From Hespellia stercorisuis DSM 15480 (GTDB taxonomy: Bacteria; Bacillota; Clostridia; Lachnospirales; Lachnospiraceae), in NCBI RefSeq assembly GCF_900142165.1, contig NZ_FQZY01000024.1, positions 1-62,034 on the forward strand: a stretch of 62,034 nucleotides of DNA, given 5' to 3'. Shown here piece after piece: positions 16,743 through 24,535 of the stretch. The position numbers were made by a program, and so were the translations under genes. Below the pieces are notes generated by a model. It made no database searches. It was not told where the DNA came from and worked only from the letters and a program-made list of their open reading frames with translations. Every line of letters starts with the position of its first letter. The stretch's first letter is position 1.

Positions 16743-17677
16743 TGCTGAAGGAAAATATATTTTCTTTGAAATCACCTTACCGGGAAGACCTCAGAGTGAC
16801 GGGATACCGCTTCGGAGGCGGAGAAAAATCAGCCTGCATTGTGGGGGCTGTCCGCGGAAACGAGGTACAGCAGCTCTACATATGTTCTCAGCTGATCCGC
16901 AGGCTCACTGAACTGGAAGAGCGGGGGGCCATCGCGACCAACCACGAGATTCTTGTGATCCCATCGGTGGGGCACCACTCCATGAACATTGGAAAACGCT
17001 TCTGGGCGGTGGATAATACGGATATCAACCGAATGTTTCCGGGGTATGCCCAGGGAGAGACAACGCAGAGAATCGCTGACGGAGTCTTTCGCCATGTCAA
17101 GGATTATGAGTATGGAATCCAGTTCGCAAGCTTTTACATGCCGGGCGACTTCGTGCCCCATGTCAGAATGATGGAGACAGGGGTTCAGAGCACCAGTCTG
17201 GCCAATTTATTCGGCCTGCCCTACGTTGTAGTGCGCAAGGCGAGACCCATCGATACGACAACCCTGAATTACAACTGGCAGATGTGGGATACCAATGCAT
17301 TTTCCGTTTATACCAATAAGACAGATACGGTGGATGAGGTCTCGGCAGGGCAGGCCGTCTCGGCGGTGCTCCGGTTTCTGACCCGCATGGGGATTCTGCG
17401 GTACAACAGTCACAGTGGCTACATCGCGACAATTATCAGCGAGAGGGATCTGGCGCTGGTTCACACCAAGAATGCCGGAATCTACAGACGTCTGAAGTTT
17501 CCGGGGGAGGAAGTCCGCTTCGGGGAACCACTGGCGGAAATTACACATCCGTTTGAGGGAACCGTACTCTCGACGATTCTATCGCCGACCGACGGAGTCA
17601 TCTTTTTCTCCCATGACAGACCTGTGGTTACAGAGCATGAGATCGTATATAAAATTATTCGAAGACTGCATGAGTAA
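16742..17677 (+). CDS. AstE/AspA-like paralogue with lost active site
   Basis: A 311-residue paralogue of the preceding protein, exactly the same length and alignable throughout (NTDINRMFPG matches DLDMNRVFPG). The zinc and catalytic residues are replaced. GTHGDE has become GAVRGNE (Arg38 for His42, Glu41 kept). DIHAS has become IQFAS (Phe128 for His129). The catalytic Glu191 position is Tyr190. By analogy with other enzyme pairs it is probably a non-catalytic partner or regulator of its neighbour. The reading frame is intact and translationally coupled, so it is not a pseudogene. Confidence 0.83.
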   Translation: MLKENIFSLKSPYREDLRVTGYRFGGGEKSACIVGAVRGNEVQQLYICSQLIRRLTELEERGAIATNHEILVIPSVGHHSMNIGKRFWAVDNTDINRMFPGYAQGETTQRIADGVFRHVKDYEYGIQFASFYMPGDFVPHVRMMETGVQSTSLANLFGLPYVVVRKARPIDTTTLNYNWQMWDTNAFSVYTNKTDTVDEVSAGQAVSAVLRFLTRMGILRYNSHSGYIATIISERDLALVHTKNAGIYRRLKFPGEEVRFGEPLAEITHPFEGTVLSTILSPTDGVIFFSHDRPVVTEHEIVYKIIRRLHE

Positions 17678-17762
17678 ACAGCAAAGCGGATTCCGAATGT
17701 CCGCTTTACTGAAAGCGGCAGCCCGTAGCGGGTCTTATCGTGTCAAAAAACGTAATAGGAAG

Positions 17763-17810
17763 TGCCCCGCAACAGATCAGCAATGAACTGCTGCAGGGCA
17801 ACTTTTATTA
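17763..17810 (+). terminator. Candidate terminator of the ATP-grasp operon
   Basis: A 13-position stem (17763-17775 with 17788-17800, 11 pairs and two mismatches) has a 12-base loop and is followed by ACTTTTATTAT. Confidence 0.5.
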
Positions 17811-17998
17811 TATCTGAGAATCTCCACTCGGAAATGGTCGTTATCATCCGGAATACGAGACATGATATCCTTCACATTGCACAGCGGGATATTACAGAGA
17901 TTATCCAGTGTGTTGACTGGGATATGTGGGAAGAAAGAAGAAAATATCGGAAGAATTAGTAATTCGATGTTCAGGATGTAGATTACAGTGAAAAAGAG

Positions 17999-18007
17999 TG
18001 ATATAAT
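17999..18007 (+). promoter_or_regulatory. Extended -10 promoter for the sensor kinase
   Basis: TGATATAAT is an extended -10 element about 190 bases before the kinase start codon. No good -35 box is seen at the right distance. The same extended -10 occurs before the SGNH esterase at 20502-20510. Confidence 0.5.
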
Positions 18008-18198
18008 ACTAAAAAGTACGCTCCGTTTTTGGAGGAATTAATTCAGAAAAATCTGAATATACAGGATATAAAGGCACAGGAGAAATGATGAGGAAAAACT
18101 GTGACGGAAATGCAAAATCCGTGCACTGTGCCGCTTAGGAGAAACAGACCGGTTTTTCAACGGTTCGAGAAAAAGAAGAAAAGGAGGGGAAGTTTACT

Positions 18199-20421
18199 AT
18201 GTCAGACAATAAAACCACTCATCAGATAAAGGATGAAATCCTAGCAAAATTATATAGTGCTTCCGATACAGACACAGCCGTCAACGGCGCACTCGAACTG
18301 GTAGGAAATCATTTCAATGTGAGCCGCGTTTATATTTTTGAAAACTCGGAGGATGATCCGGGTATCAGCAATACCTTTGAATGGTGCAATGAAGGCATCC
18401 TGCCCGAAAAAGAAAATCTTCAGCATATCCGCTATCTGGAGGATACCGGAGAAAACTGGTATGACAATTATAATGAGAATGGTCTGTTTGTCTGCCAGGA
18501 CGTCAGAATGCTTCCGGTAAAACAGCGGGAAATCCTGGAACCCCAGGGAATCTGTGGGATGCTCCGGTGTGCAATTCAGGAGAATGGCATCTATAAGGGA
18601 TTTATTGGATTCGATAACTGCAACCATCAGCCCCGGAATTGGGCACTGGATGCGGAAACGGTGGAGGCACTGGTGTTTATCTCCCGTCTCCTGGCAATGT
18701 TTCTGCTGAAACAGCGCAGCGAAAACAGGCTGAATCAGGCTTTGAGCAAGGTCAGGGAGGCAAACAATGCCAAGAACGAATTTTTCTCACGGATGAGTCA
18801 TGACATGAGAACTCCGATGAACGGGATTCTCGGTCTGGCTGATCTGTCGGAGGGAGAAGAGGATGCGGCGGTTCTAAAAGAAAATATTGCGAAGATTAAG
18901 ACTTCTGGAGAATATCTTCTGGGCCTCATAAACGATACACTGGCTTTCCAGAAAATTGAGAGTGGAAAGATGAAAATTCTCCCGCAGGTGGTGGAATGCA
19001 GCTCCTGTATTCGGGATATGCTGGAGATGGTGAAGGTATTGGCAGAGGAGAAGCATATAGATTTCCGGGAGGAAGTGAACTATCAGGAGATACAGGGGTA
19101 TGTTCGCGTGGATCCGATTCGCATGAAACAGATTTTTTTGAATCTGCTATCCAATGCGATCAAGTTCACTCCAGAGTATGGAACCGTTTGTTTTCAGCTT
19201 GACTGTAACAAAACGGATGAAAAGACGTGGCATGCCGTTGCGAGGGTGAAAGACACCGGAATCGGCATGAGTGAGGATTTCCTCCGACACAAATTATTCC
19301 AGCCTTTTACACAGGAGTACAATCAGCTTTCTGCGCAGTATGCCGGCAGCGGACTGGGATTGTCCATTGTAAAGAGGTTGACAGATATGATGGGCGGAAC
19401 CATTCATGTAGACAGCAAATTGGGGGAGGGAACCGTATTTACCCTCAGCATGGATGTAGAAAAGGTGCCCGGGAAAATGGTCCAGACGCAGGAGGCAGAC
19501 AAGGCCCGGCAAAAGAATACTGCATATGATATGCTGCACGGAAAGCGGATTCTTCTGGTGGAAGACCATGCCCTGAACGCGGAAATTGCGAAGCGCCTGC
19601 TTCAAAAGGCAGGGTGCGAGGTTACATGGGCAGAAAACGGTCAGATTGCCATCGAGAAGTTTCAGGAGTCGGAGATTGCATACTATGACGCCGTGTTGAT
19701 GGACATCCGGATGCCGGTCATGGATGGGCTCATGGCGGCCCGTTCTATTCGCAATCTGCCGCGCAGGGATGCCGATACGATTCCAATTCTTGCAATGACC
19801 GCCAACGCCTATGACGAAGATATGAGAAAGTCAAAAGCGGCGGGGATGAACGACCATTTATTGAAACCGATTGAACCGCAGAGACTGTATGAGGCTCTGG
19901 AAACTTATATCGGAAAGATTTCAAGGCAGTCCAGCGCCACGAAGAGGGAGACAATCAGACTAGAGACTCTGAAAAATATGGTCAGCCATGTATGGAAAGA
20001 GGATGGGGCATTTTCCGTTGCGTACGGATCCTTCAACAGCATCTATCAGTTCATGGAGCGGAATTTGTCGAGAACGAACCAGAATGTACAAATTCTACTG
20101 TTTACGGCCCGGAATCAATGGGGGAATGTTCCGGCAGAGGTGGAACTGAAACCGATTATGGAAACACTGAATCAGTCCGTCCGGTTCTCTCTCAGGGAAG
20201 GAGACCTGATGATGGAATTTAATACCAACCAGATTGCAATTCTTCTGGTAAACTGTGACAACAAAAATGGTGGTATGGTAGCGGAGCGGATTTTGGAATC
20301 CTATCGAAAGAAGAGCAGTGAGAGCAAAATACGTATTCATTACGAAATCAGCAATATTCAGGGAAAAGACGACAATTCACGCACCAGGAAGACACACAGA
20401 GAACCTGCGCCCCTATTTTGA
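18199..20421 (+). CDS. Hybrid sensor histidine kinase/response regulator
   Basis: A 740-residue hybrid kinase without transmembrane segments, hence cytoplasmic. The order is a GAF-like sensor domain (about 20-172), a HisKA domain with phospho-acceptor His201 in SRMSHDMRTP, and an HATPase domain (N box NLLSNAIKF, KDTGIGMS, GSGLGLSIV). A receiver domain follows (about 449-575) with Asp502 in VLMDIRMP. A final region (about 590-725) looks like a degenerate GGDEF fold: the signature loop reads NTNQI instead of GGDEF, so no cyclic-di-GMP synthesis is expected. The start follows AGGAGGGGAAG. The signal and target are unknown; it may or may not serve the upstream operon. Confidence 0.88.
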   Translation: MSDNKTTHQIKDEILAKLYSASDTDTAVNGALELVGNHFNVSRVYIFENSEDDPGISNTFEWCNEGILPEKENLQHIRYLEDTGENWYDNYNENGLFVCQDVRMLPVKQREILEPQGICGMLRCAIQENGIYKGFIGFDNCNHQPRNWALDAETVEALVFISRLLAMFLLKQRSENRLNQALSKVREANNAKNEFFSRMSHDMRTPMNGILGLADLSEGEEDAAVLKENIAKIKTSGEYLLGLINDTLAFQKIESGKMKILPQVVECSSCIRDMLEMVKVLAEEKHIDFREEVNYQEIQGYVRVDPIRMKQIFLNLLSNAIKFTPEYGTVCFQLDCNKTDEKTWHAVARVKDTGIGMSEDFLRHKLFQPFTQEYNQLSAQYAGSGLGLSIVKRLTDMMGGTIHVDSKLGEGTVFTLSMDVEKVPGKMVQTQEADKARQKNTAYDMLHGKRILLVEDHALNAEIAKRLLQKAGCEVTWAENGQIAIEKFQESEIAYYDAVLMDIRMPVMDGLMAARSIRNLPRRDADTIPILAMTANAYDEDMRKSKAAGMNDHLLKPIEPQRLYEALETYIGKISRQSSATKRETIRLETLKNMVSHVWKEDGAFSVAYGSFNSIYQFMERNLSRTNQNVQILLFTARNQWGNVPAEVELKPIMETLNQSVRFSLREGDLMMEFNTNQIAILLVNCDNKNGGMVAERILESYRKKSSESKIRIHYEISNIQGKDDNSRTRKTHREPAPLF

Positions 20422-20443
20422 TCATCCATCCTGCTGTCTGTAT

Positions 20444-20482
20444 AAAAGTGAAAGAGAAATCAAAAAACTCTTTCACTTTTAT
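20444..20482 (+). terminator. Terminator after the hybrid kinase
   Basis: A perfect 13-bp stem (20444-20456 with 20468-20480) has an 11-base loop. The right arm ends in CACTTTTATC, giving a short T-tract within the stem. Confidence 0.7.
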
Positions 20483-20501
20483 CATGTTTCAGAGCAGATT
20501 G

Positions 20502-20510
20502 TGATATAAT
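20502..20510 (+). promoter_or_regulatory. Extended -10 promoter for the SGNH esterase
   Basis: TGATATAAT at 20502-20510, with no clear -35 box. Transcription would start near 20517, giving a leader of about 155 bases. Confidence 0.55.
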
Positions 20511-20527
20511 ATACACGATAGCAATGA

Positions 20528-20637
20528 GCAGTGCCGGCAGGTCAAGTCGAGTATTTACATCGTGCTTGTGCATAAGTAAATGCTTGTCGCAAAAGCCCAT
20601 GAGTGAGATGAAACAAAGCGGAATCGAGCAGCACTGC
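20528..20637 (+). promoter_or_regulatory. Predicted structured leader RNA before the SGNH esterase
   Basis: A closing stem GCAGTGC/GCACTGC (20528-20534 with 20631-20637) encloses about 96 bases. Inside, a 9-bp stem pairs 20550-20558 with 20576-20584 (one G-T). An alternative GCTT/AAGC hairpin (20582-20585 with 20592-20595) would compete with its end. The layout resembles a riboswitch or other cis-regulatory RNA, but I cannot match it to a known class. Confidence 0.4.
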
Positions 20638-20672
20638 ACATGAACGACATAAAATCAAAGGAATGGTGACAA

Positions 20673-21737
20673 ATGAGGAACAGATTATACAGAATCGCAT
20701 GCGCGTGCATGGCACTGTTCCTGATATCACAATGCTTTGTGGGACAGGTGAAAGCATGGGACAGCGATACACTATATTATACAGCTCTCGGTGACAGCAT
20801 AGCAAAGGGATATTCGGCGGACGGACAGGAAATTATAAATTATTCAGAAGAGGTGGGTACCCGCCTGGAGGAAGAGACCGGGATTCCGGTAGTCTGTGAT
20901 AATTATGCGAAAAACGGGCTTGACACGGAAGGCCTGTATGAGCGGATTCAATCCAAACCTGAGATACGCGATTCGCTGGGCAGGGCAGATATCATCACCG
21001 TGACCATCGGAGCCAACGATCTGCTCAATGAATTTAAAAAAGAGGCGCAGGAAATCCTGAACACGGATCGGAAGTTTCGAAGTGCCGACGACGCGCTTGG
21101 GGCACTGGAGGACGGCATCTCCCAGAATCCCCTTGTCATTGTCAAAATAGTTGGCGCTCTGGGAAACTGGGATTACACATCTTTCGAGGAAGACTGGATT
21201 CGGGTTATGGATGAGATTCAGAGCGAAAAGAAAGACTCCGCCCAGATGGTGGTCACCAACATCTACAATCCCGTTGGAGCTATGGAACTGCCGGGAACAA
21301 TGAATGTGGTGGTTGAGAGCGTAATAAAGCATATGAACAAGATCATGGAAGACCATGCGAAAGAGTATAATTACCAGATTATGGATCTGTTCGCATCGGA
21401 TGTCTGCGACAAGACCCAGTCTGACGGACTTCACCCGGACCAGACCGGACAGGATCTGATTGCAACTATGGTGTATACACAGGTAGAGGAGAACGAGAAT
21501 GCGCGGATAGAGGCCGTTCAACAGGAAAAAGAGGAAACGGCTGCGAGAGAGAAAGCTGCAAAGGAGAAAGCAGAAAAAGAGAAGGCTGCAAAGCAGAAAG
21601 CAAAACAGAAGCAGACGAAACAGCGGCAGATCCGGATTGTGCTGGTGTCACTCGCCACCATGCTTGTGCTGTTGGTGCTTCGGGCAGCGCGAAAGAAATC
21701 AGTGCACCATTCCACTGAGTATCCGCGGAAGAAATAG
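20673..21737 (+). CDS. Secreted/membrane-anchored SGNH (GDSL) hydrolase
   Basis: A 354-residue SGNH-family esterase. An N-terminal signal peptide (hydrophobic about 7-22) is followed by block I TALGDSIAKGY with the nucleophile Ser near residue 42. Block III is TIGANDLL and block V SDGLHPDQTG holds the Asp-His pair. A Lys/Glu/Ala-rich coiled segment (about 282-320) and a C-terminal hydrophobic segment (about 322-340) with a basic tail follow, suggesting the enzyme is held at the outer membrane face. Natural substrates could be acylated cell-wall glycans or lipids; the sequence does not say which. It ends before a terminator shared with the minus-strand ABC genes. Confidence 0.85.
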   Translation: MRNRLYRIACACMALFLISQCFVGQVKAWDSDTLYYTALGDSIAKGYSADGQEIINYSEEVGTRLEEETGIPVVCDNYAKNGLDTEGLYERIQSKPEIRDSLGRADIITVTIGANDLLNEFKKEAQEILNTDRKFRSADDALGALEDGISQNPLVIVKIVGALGNWDYTSFEEDWIRVMDEIQSEKKDSAQMVVTNIYNPVGAMELPGTMNVVVESVIKHMNKIMEDHAKEYNYQIMDLFASDVCDKTQSDGLHPDQTGQDLIATMVYTQVEENENARIEAVQQEKEETAAREKAAKEKAEKEKAAKQKAKQKQTKQRQIRIVLVSLATMLVLLVLRAARKKSVHHSTEYPRKK

Positions 21738-21759
21738 CCGGGAGAATATAGAACCTGAT

Positions 21760-21812
21760 AATATCCGAGAACGGGCTTAACATACGATAAGTCTGATCTC
21801 GGATATTTTTTA
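21760..21812 (+). terminator. Terminator between the esterase and ABC genes
   Basis: An 11-bp perfect stem (21760-21770 with 21797-21807) has a 26-base loop and is followed by a T-run. The run overlaps the stop codon of the convergent permease gene. It mainly serves the plus strand. Confidence 0.75.
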
Positions 21813-22604
21813 ACGCTGATAACGCCTTTCAAACAATCCAATCACAGCGTACAATCCAATCGCCATAATGCAGAGCAGGACGATGGACATCAAAAGCCAA
21901 TCCATCTTATAGACCTGACTGGAGTAGATGATCAGGTATCCGAGTCCACGCTTTGCCGCCAAAAATTCTCCGATAATTACGCCCACAAGGCAGAGCCCAA
22001 TGTTGACTTTCATGGTGCTGATGATGGTGGGAACACTGCTTGGAAGAACCACTTTTCTTAAAGCTTGCCCCTTAGTGCCGCGGAGGGTGTAGATGAGCTT
22101 GATATCCTCGGTGTCTACCGTGGTAAAGCCGGTGTAGATACTGAGAATACTGCCAAAGACAGCGACGGACATTCCGGTCACGATGATGGTGGTGGGCGTG
22201 GCTCCGAGCCAGACAATCAGCAGCGGGGCAAGTGCAGATTTGGGGAGACTGTTGAGCACGACCAGGTAGGGATCGATGATCTCTGCTATTTTCGAACTGC
22301 ACCACAAGATCACGGCACTGATCATACTGACGAGAATCACGAGGACAAAACTGAGAATTGTCTCATACAGTGTGACACCGATGTGGACCAGCAGGGTGCC
22401 GTCAAGGAGCATCTGAGAGCAGGACAAGGCGACTTTGGAGGGACTGCTGAATATAAAAGAATCGATCAGACCGACATTTGCAGAGAACTCCCACAAGAAT
22501 AAAAAACTGAGAAAGATAGCAAAACGGCTGATCTGTACAATCTGCCTGTGTTTTTTTCTCCTGTTCAGATATAACTGCTGCCCGTCAGATATTTCATGCG
22601 TCAT
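21810..22604 (-). CDS. ABC transporter permease (SsuC/TauC-like)
   Basis: A 264-residue permease of the nitrate/sulfonate/taurine (BPD_transp_1) type with about six membrane segments and the EAA-like loop region around ALRKVVLPSSVPTI. The first hydrophobic segment starts near residue 24. The frame is open 87 bases further upstream inside the ATPase gene, but GGGAGG eight bases before the ATG at 22604 decides the start. The 11-base overlap with the ATPase gene implies coupling. Substrate is not predictable; members move sulfonates, taurine, nitrate or pyrimidine precursors of thiamine. No binding-protein gene is adjacent. Confidence 0.85.
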   Translation of the reverse strand: MTHEISDGQQLYLNRRKKHRQIVQISRFAIFLSFLFLWEFSANVGLIDSFIFSSPSKVALSCSQMLLDGTLLVHIGVTLYETILSFVLVILVSMISAVILWCSSKIAEIIDPYLVVLNSLPKSALAPLLIVWLGATPTTIIVTGMSVAVFGSILSIYTGFTTVDTEDIKLIYTLRGTKGQALRKVVLPSSVPTIISTMKVNIGLCLVGVIIGEFLAAKRGLGYLIIYSSQVYKMDWLLMSIVLLCIMAIGLYAVIGLFERRYQR

Positions 22605-23364
22605 GATTAAGCGCCTCCCAGATTTGATTAAAATAAGTTTTAAATTCAGGTGCATTTCTCCGATGCATCGGAGTATCATCTGCAAGTGCAAAGGAAACAG
22701 GAACGACAGACTGGATGGTAGCCGGACGTTTGGTCAGTACAATGATCCGGTCGGCGAGGCTGATGGCTTCAGAGAGGTCGTGAGTTACAAGGATTGCGCT
22801 CTTTTTCTCTTTGCGGAGGATTTGGCCGATGTCATCCCCGACCGACAGGCGGGTCTGGTAATCCAGTGAAGAAAAGGGTTCGTCGAGAAGGAGCAGCTCC
22901 GGGTCCAGGACCAGTGTACGGATCAGAGCAGCGCGCTGACGCATGCCGCCGGATAATTCGGAGGGGCGTGCATTTTTGAAGGCTTTCAGTCCGTAGCATT
23001 CCAGAAGTTCTTCGGCGTGCGCTTTCGTGCGGTTGCAGAGCGTGTGCTGGATTTCAAGTCCGAGGGTCACATTCTGAAAGATAGTCCGCCATTCAAAAAG
23101 GTGGTCGTGCTGCAGCATGTAGCCTATATTTGAAGAACTGTCGCTGTGCAGGTAGCGGCCATTCAGCATAATCAACCCTTTTTCCGGGTTGAGCAGTCCG
23201 CATATAATAGAAAGCAGCGTAGATTTTCCACAGCCTGATGGGCCCACAACAGCGAGAAATTCTCCCGGATATAAGGCGAAGGATAAATTCGCGATCGCGG
23301 GAGTTTCCAGAGTTGGTGTATGATAAGAATAGCAGATGTTTTTTAATTCCAGAAGAGGCTGCAT
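22594..23364 (-). CDS. ABC transporter ATP-binding protein (SsuB/TauB-like)
   Basis: A 256-residue ATPase. Walker A is GPSGCGKST (about residues 34-42), the signature is LSGGMRQR and Walker B is LLLLDEPFSSLD. The H-loop follows in LVTHDLSEA. Similarity is to the nitrate/taurine/sulfonate family. GTG at 23379 would extend the protein by five residues, but GAAGGAG lies just before ATG 23364, so I choose the latter. It is transcribed with the permease gene, divergently from queH. The missing extracellular binding protein must be encoded elsewhere if the system is functional. Confidence 0.87.
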   Translation of the reverse strand: MQPLLELKNICYSYHTPTLETPAIANLSFALYPGEFLAVVGPSGCGKSTLLSIICGLLNPEKGLIMLNGRYLHSDSSSNIGYMLQHDHLFEWRTIFQNVTLGLEIQHTLCNRTKAHAEELLECYGLKAFKNARPSELSGGMRQRAALIRTLVLDPELLLLDEPFSSLDYQTRLSVGDDIGQILRKEKKSAILVTHDLSEAISLADRIIVLTKRPATIQSVVPVSFALADDTPMHRRNAPEFKTYFNQIWEALNHDA

Positions 23365-23427
23365 GGGAGGCTCCTTCACGAAGAATACTGGTTTCTATCA
23401 GAATATGGCGAAAAGAAAAAAGTGTGC

Positions 23428-23456
23428 TTGCCACTGGAAGATCCAGACAGTATAAT
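23428..23456 (+). promoter_or_regulatory. Promoter for queH
   Basis: TTGCCA (23428-23433), a 17-base spacer and TATAAT (23451-23456). It gives a leader of about 120 bases before queH. It lies between the divergent ABC genes and queH. Confidence 0.7.
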
Positions 23457-23582
23457 TGTTGTGTTATAAGGTGGAAAGCCAAAGCGGCTGCGTGCGATCC
23501 GCTTCGCCGTCTGATGGTCTGTTTTCCGAGACTGCAGGCGGAGGATTGCCGACAACAACAGGATGAAAAATGACGAGGTAAT

Positions 23583-24356
23583 ATGAAAACAAATATATTA
23601 AAAACAAATATATCAAAAACAAATACATCAAAAACGAACACATTTAACGCAGATAAGCAGGAAATATATTTATCAAAAAGCAGCACACAAAAAATCAATT
23701 ATCAGAAACGTATGGACGAATGTATTCAGCAGCTTCAGAGTGAGAACCGGATCCCAAGGCTCCTGCTTCACAGTTGCTGTGCACCCTGCAGCAGCTATGT
23801 GCTGGAGTATCTGTCGGAGTATTTTGAGATTACTGTTTTTTATTACAATCCCAATATTTTCCCGGAAAGCGAATACAACAAGCGGATTCTGGAACAGCAG
23901 ACACTGATTGGGGCGATGTCATTTAAAAATCCTGTATCTTTCCTTGCAGGCAATTACGAAAAAGAAAAATTTCAGGAGCTGTCCCGTGGACTGGAGTACA
24001 TCCCGGAGGGGGGAGAGCGGTGCTTTCAGTGCTATGAACTCCGCCTCTCCCAGGCGGCGAAGGCCGCAGCGGAGAACGGATTCGACTATTTCACGACCAC
24101 ACTCAGCATCAGCCCGATGAAAAATGCCCAGAAGCTCAACGAGATCGGACTGGAATGTGAGCGGCAGTTTGGAGTGAAATATCTGCAGTCCGATTTCAAA
24201 AAGAAAAACGGATATAAGCGCTCAATTGAACTCTCAAAAGAGTACGGACTTTATCGGCAGGACTACTGCGGCTGCGTGTATTCCTTCAGGGAACGCCAGA
24301 ATGCGCAGGATCAAAAGGAAAAATCACCAGAAAAAAGGCCGGGTACGGTTAAATAA
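23583..24356 (+). CDS. queH: Epoxyqueuosine reductase QueH
   Basis: A 257-residue QueH (DUF208) protein, the alternative epoxyqueuosine reductase that finishes queuosine synthesis in tRNA. The core begins at LLLHSCCAPCSSYVLEYL (about 60-77). Further conserved cysteines are in ERCFQCYELR and the DYCGCVYS segment; these bind an Fe-S cluster and a second metal. The first 20 or so residues are a five-residue repeat (Lys-Thr-Asn-x-x) encoded by four 15-bp repeats. The start follows ACGAGGTAAT, but a start nearer residue 43 (MDECIQQLQ) would also give a full QueH core. Confidence 0.88.
   Translation: MKTNILKTNISKTNTSKTNTFNADKQEIYLSKSSTQKINYQKRMDECIQQLQSENRIPRLLLHSCCAPCSSYVLEYLSEYFEITVFYYNPNIFPESEYNKRILEQQTLIGAMSFKNPVSFLAGNYEKEKFQELSRGLEYIPEGGERCFQCYELRLSQAAKAAAENGFDYFTTTLSISPMKNAQKLNEIGLECERQFGVKYLQSDFKKKNGYKRSIELSKEYGLYRQDYCGCVYSFRERQNAQDQKEKSPEKRPGTVK
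23586..23645 (+). repeat. Four 15-bp tandem repeats at the 5' end of queH
   Basis: Four 15-bp units begin at 23586, 23601, 23616 and 23631, with the unit AAAACAAATATATCA and a few changes. They are in frame and encode Lys-Thr-Asn-Ile/Thr-Leu/Ser/Phe. Copy-number change would keep the frame. Confidence 0.85.
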
Positions 24357-24375
24357 ATAACTATAGAATTTGATA

Positions 24376-24405
24376 TAGACAAGTAACGCTTTATTGTGGT
24401 AAACT
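24376..24405 (+). promoter_or_regulatory. Candidate promoter and leader of argH
   Basis: TAGACA (24376-24381), an 18-base spacer and TAAACT (24400-24405). The leader of about 120 bases contains nested pairings AGACC/GGTCT (24432-24436 with 24474-24478) and TGGAA/TTCCA (24440-24444 with 24459-24463). A GCGAAAGC hairpin follows at about 24486-24493. Confidence 0.45.
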
Positions 24406-24535
24406 AGTCAGCAAAGCATTTTACAAGGTGGAGACCATCTGGAACGAAGTTTCATATATTCCATGTTTCCGCCGGTCTGCCGCTGAGCGAAAGCGAGGGG
24501 CATGACATATCATATAAGAGAAAAGAGGTTACAAA

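Larger units (their letters stand above)
17678..18198. other. Intergenic region, 521 bases, possible gene remnant
   Basis: No confident gene. Short frames (for example 17762-17959) are open but resemble no family I know and lack good ribosome binding sites; they may be remnants. A small 8-bp hairpin lies at 17683-17707. A larger terminator-like hairpin follows at 17763-17800 and an extended -10 box at 17999-18007. Confidence 0.5.

Noticed and set aside
20528-20637. Assignment of the esterase leader to the cyclic-di-GMP (GEMM-I) class because of a CGCAAAAGCC stretch
   Set aside because: Only this short stretch is similar; the other conserved GEMM-I segments are absent, so I leave the class open.
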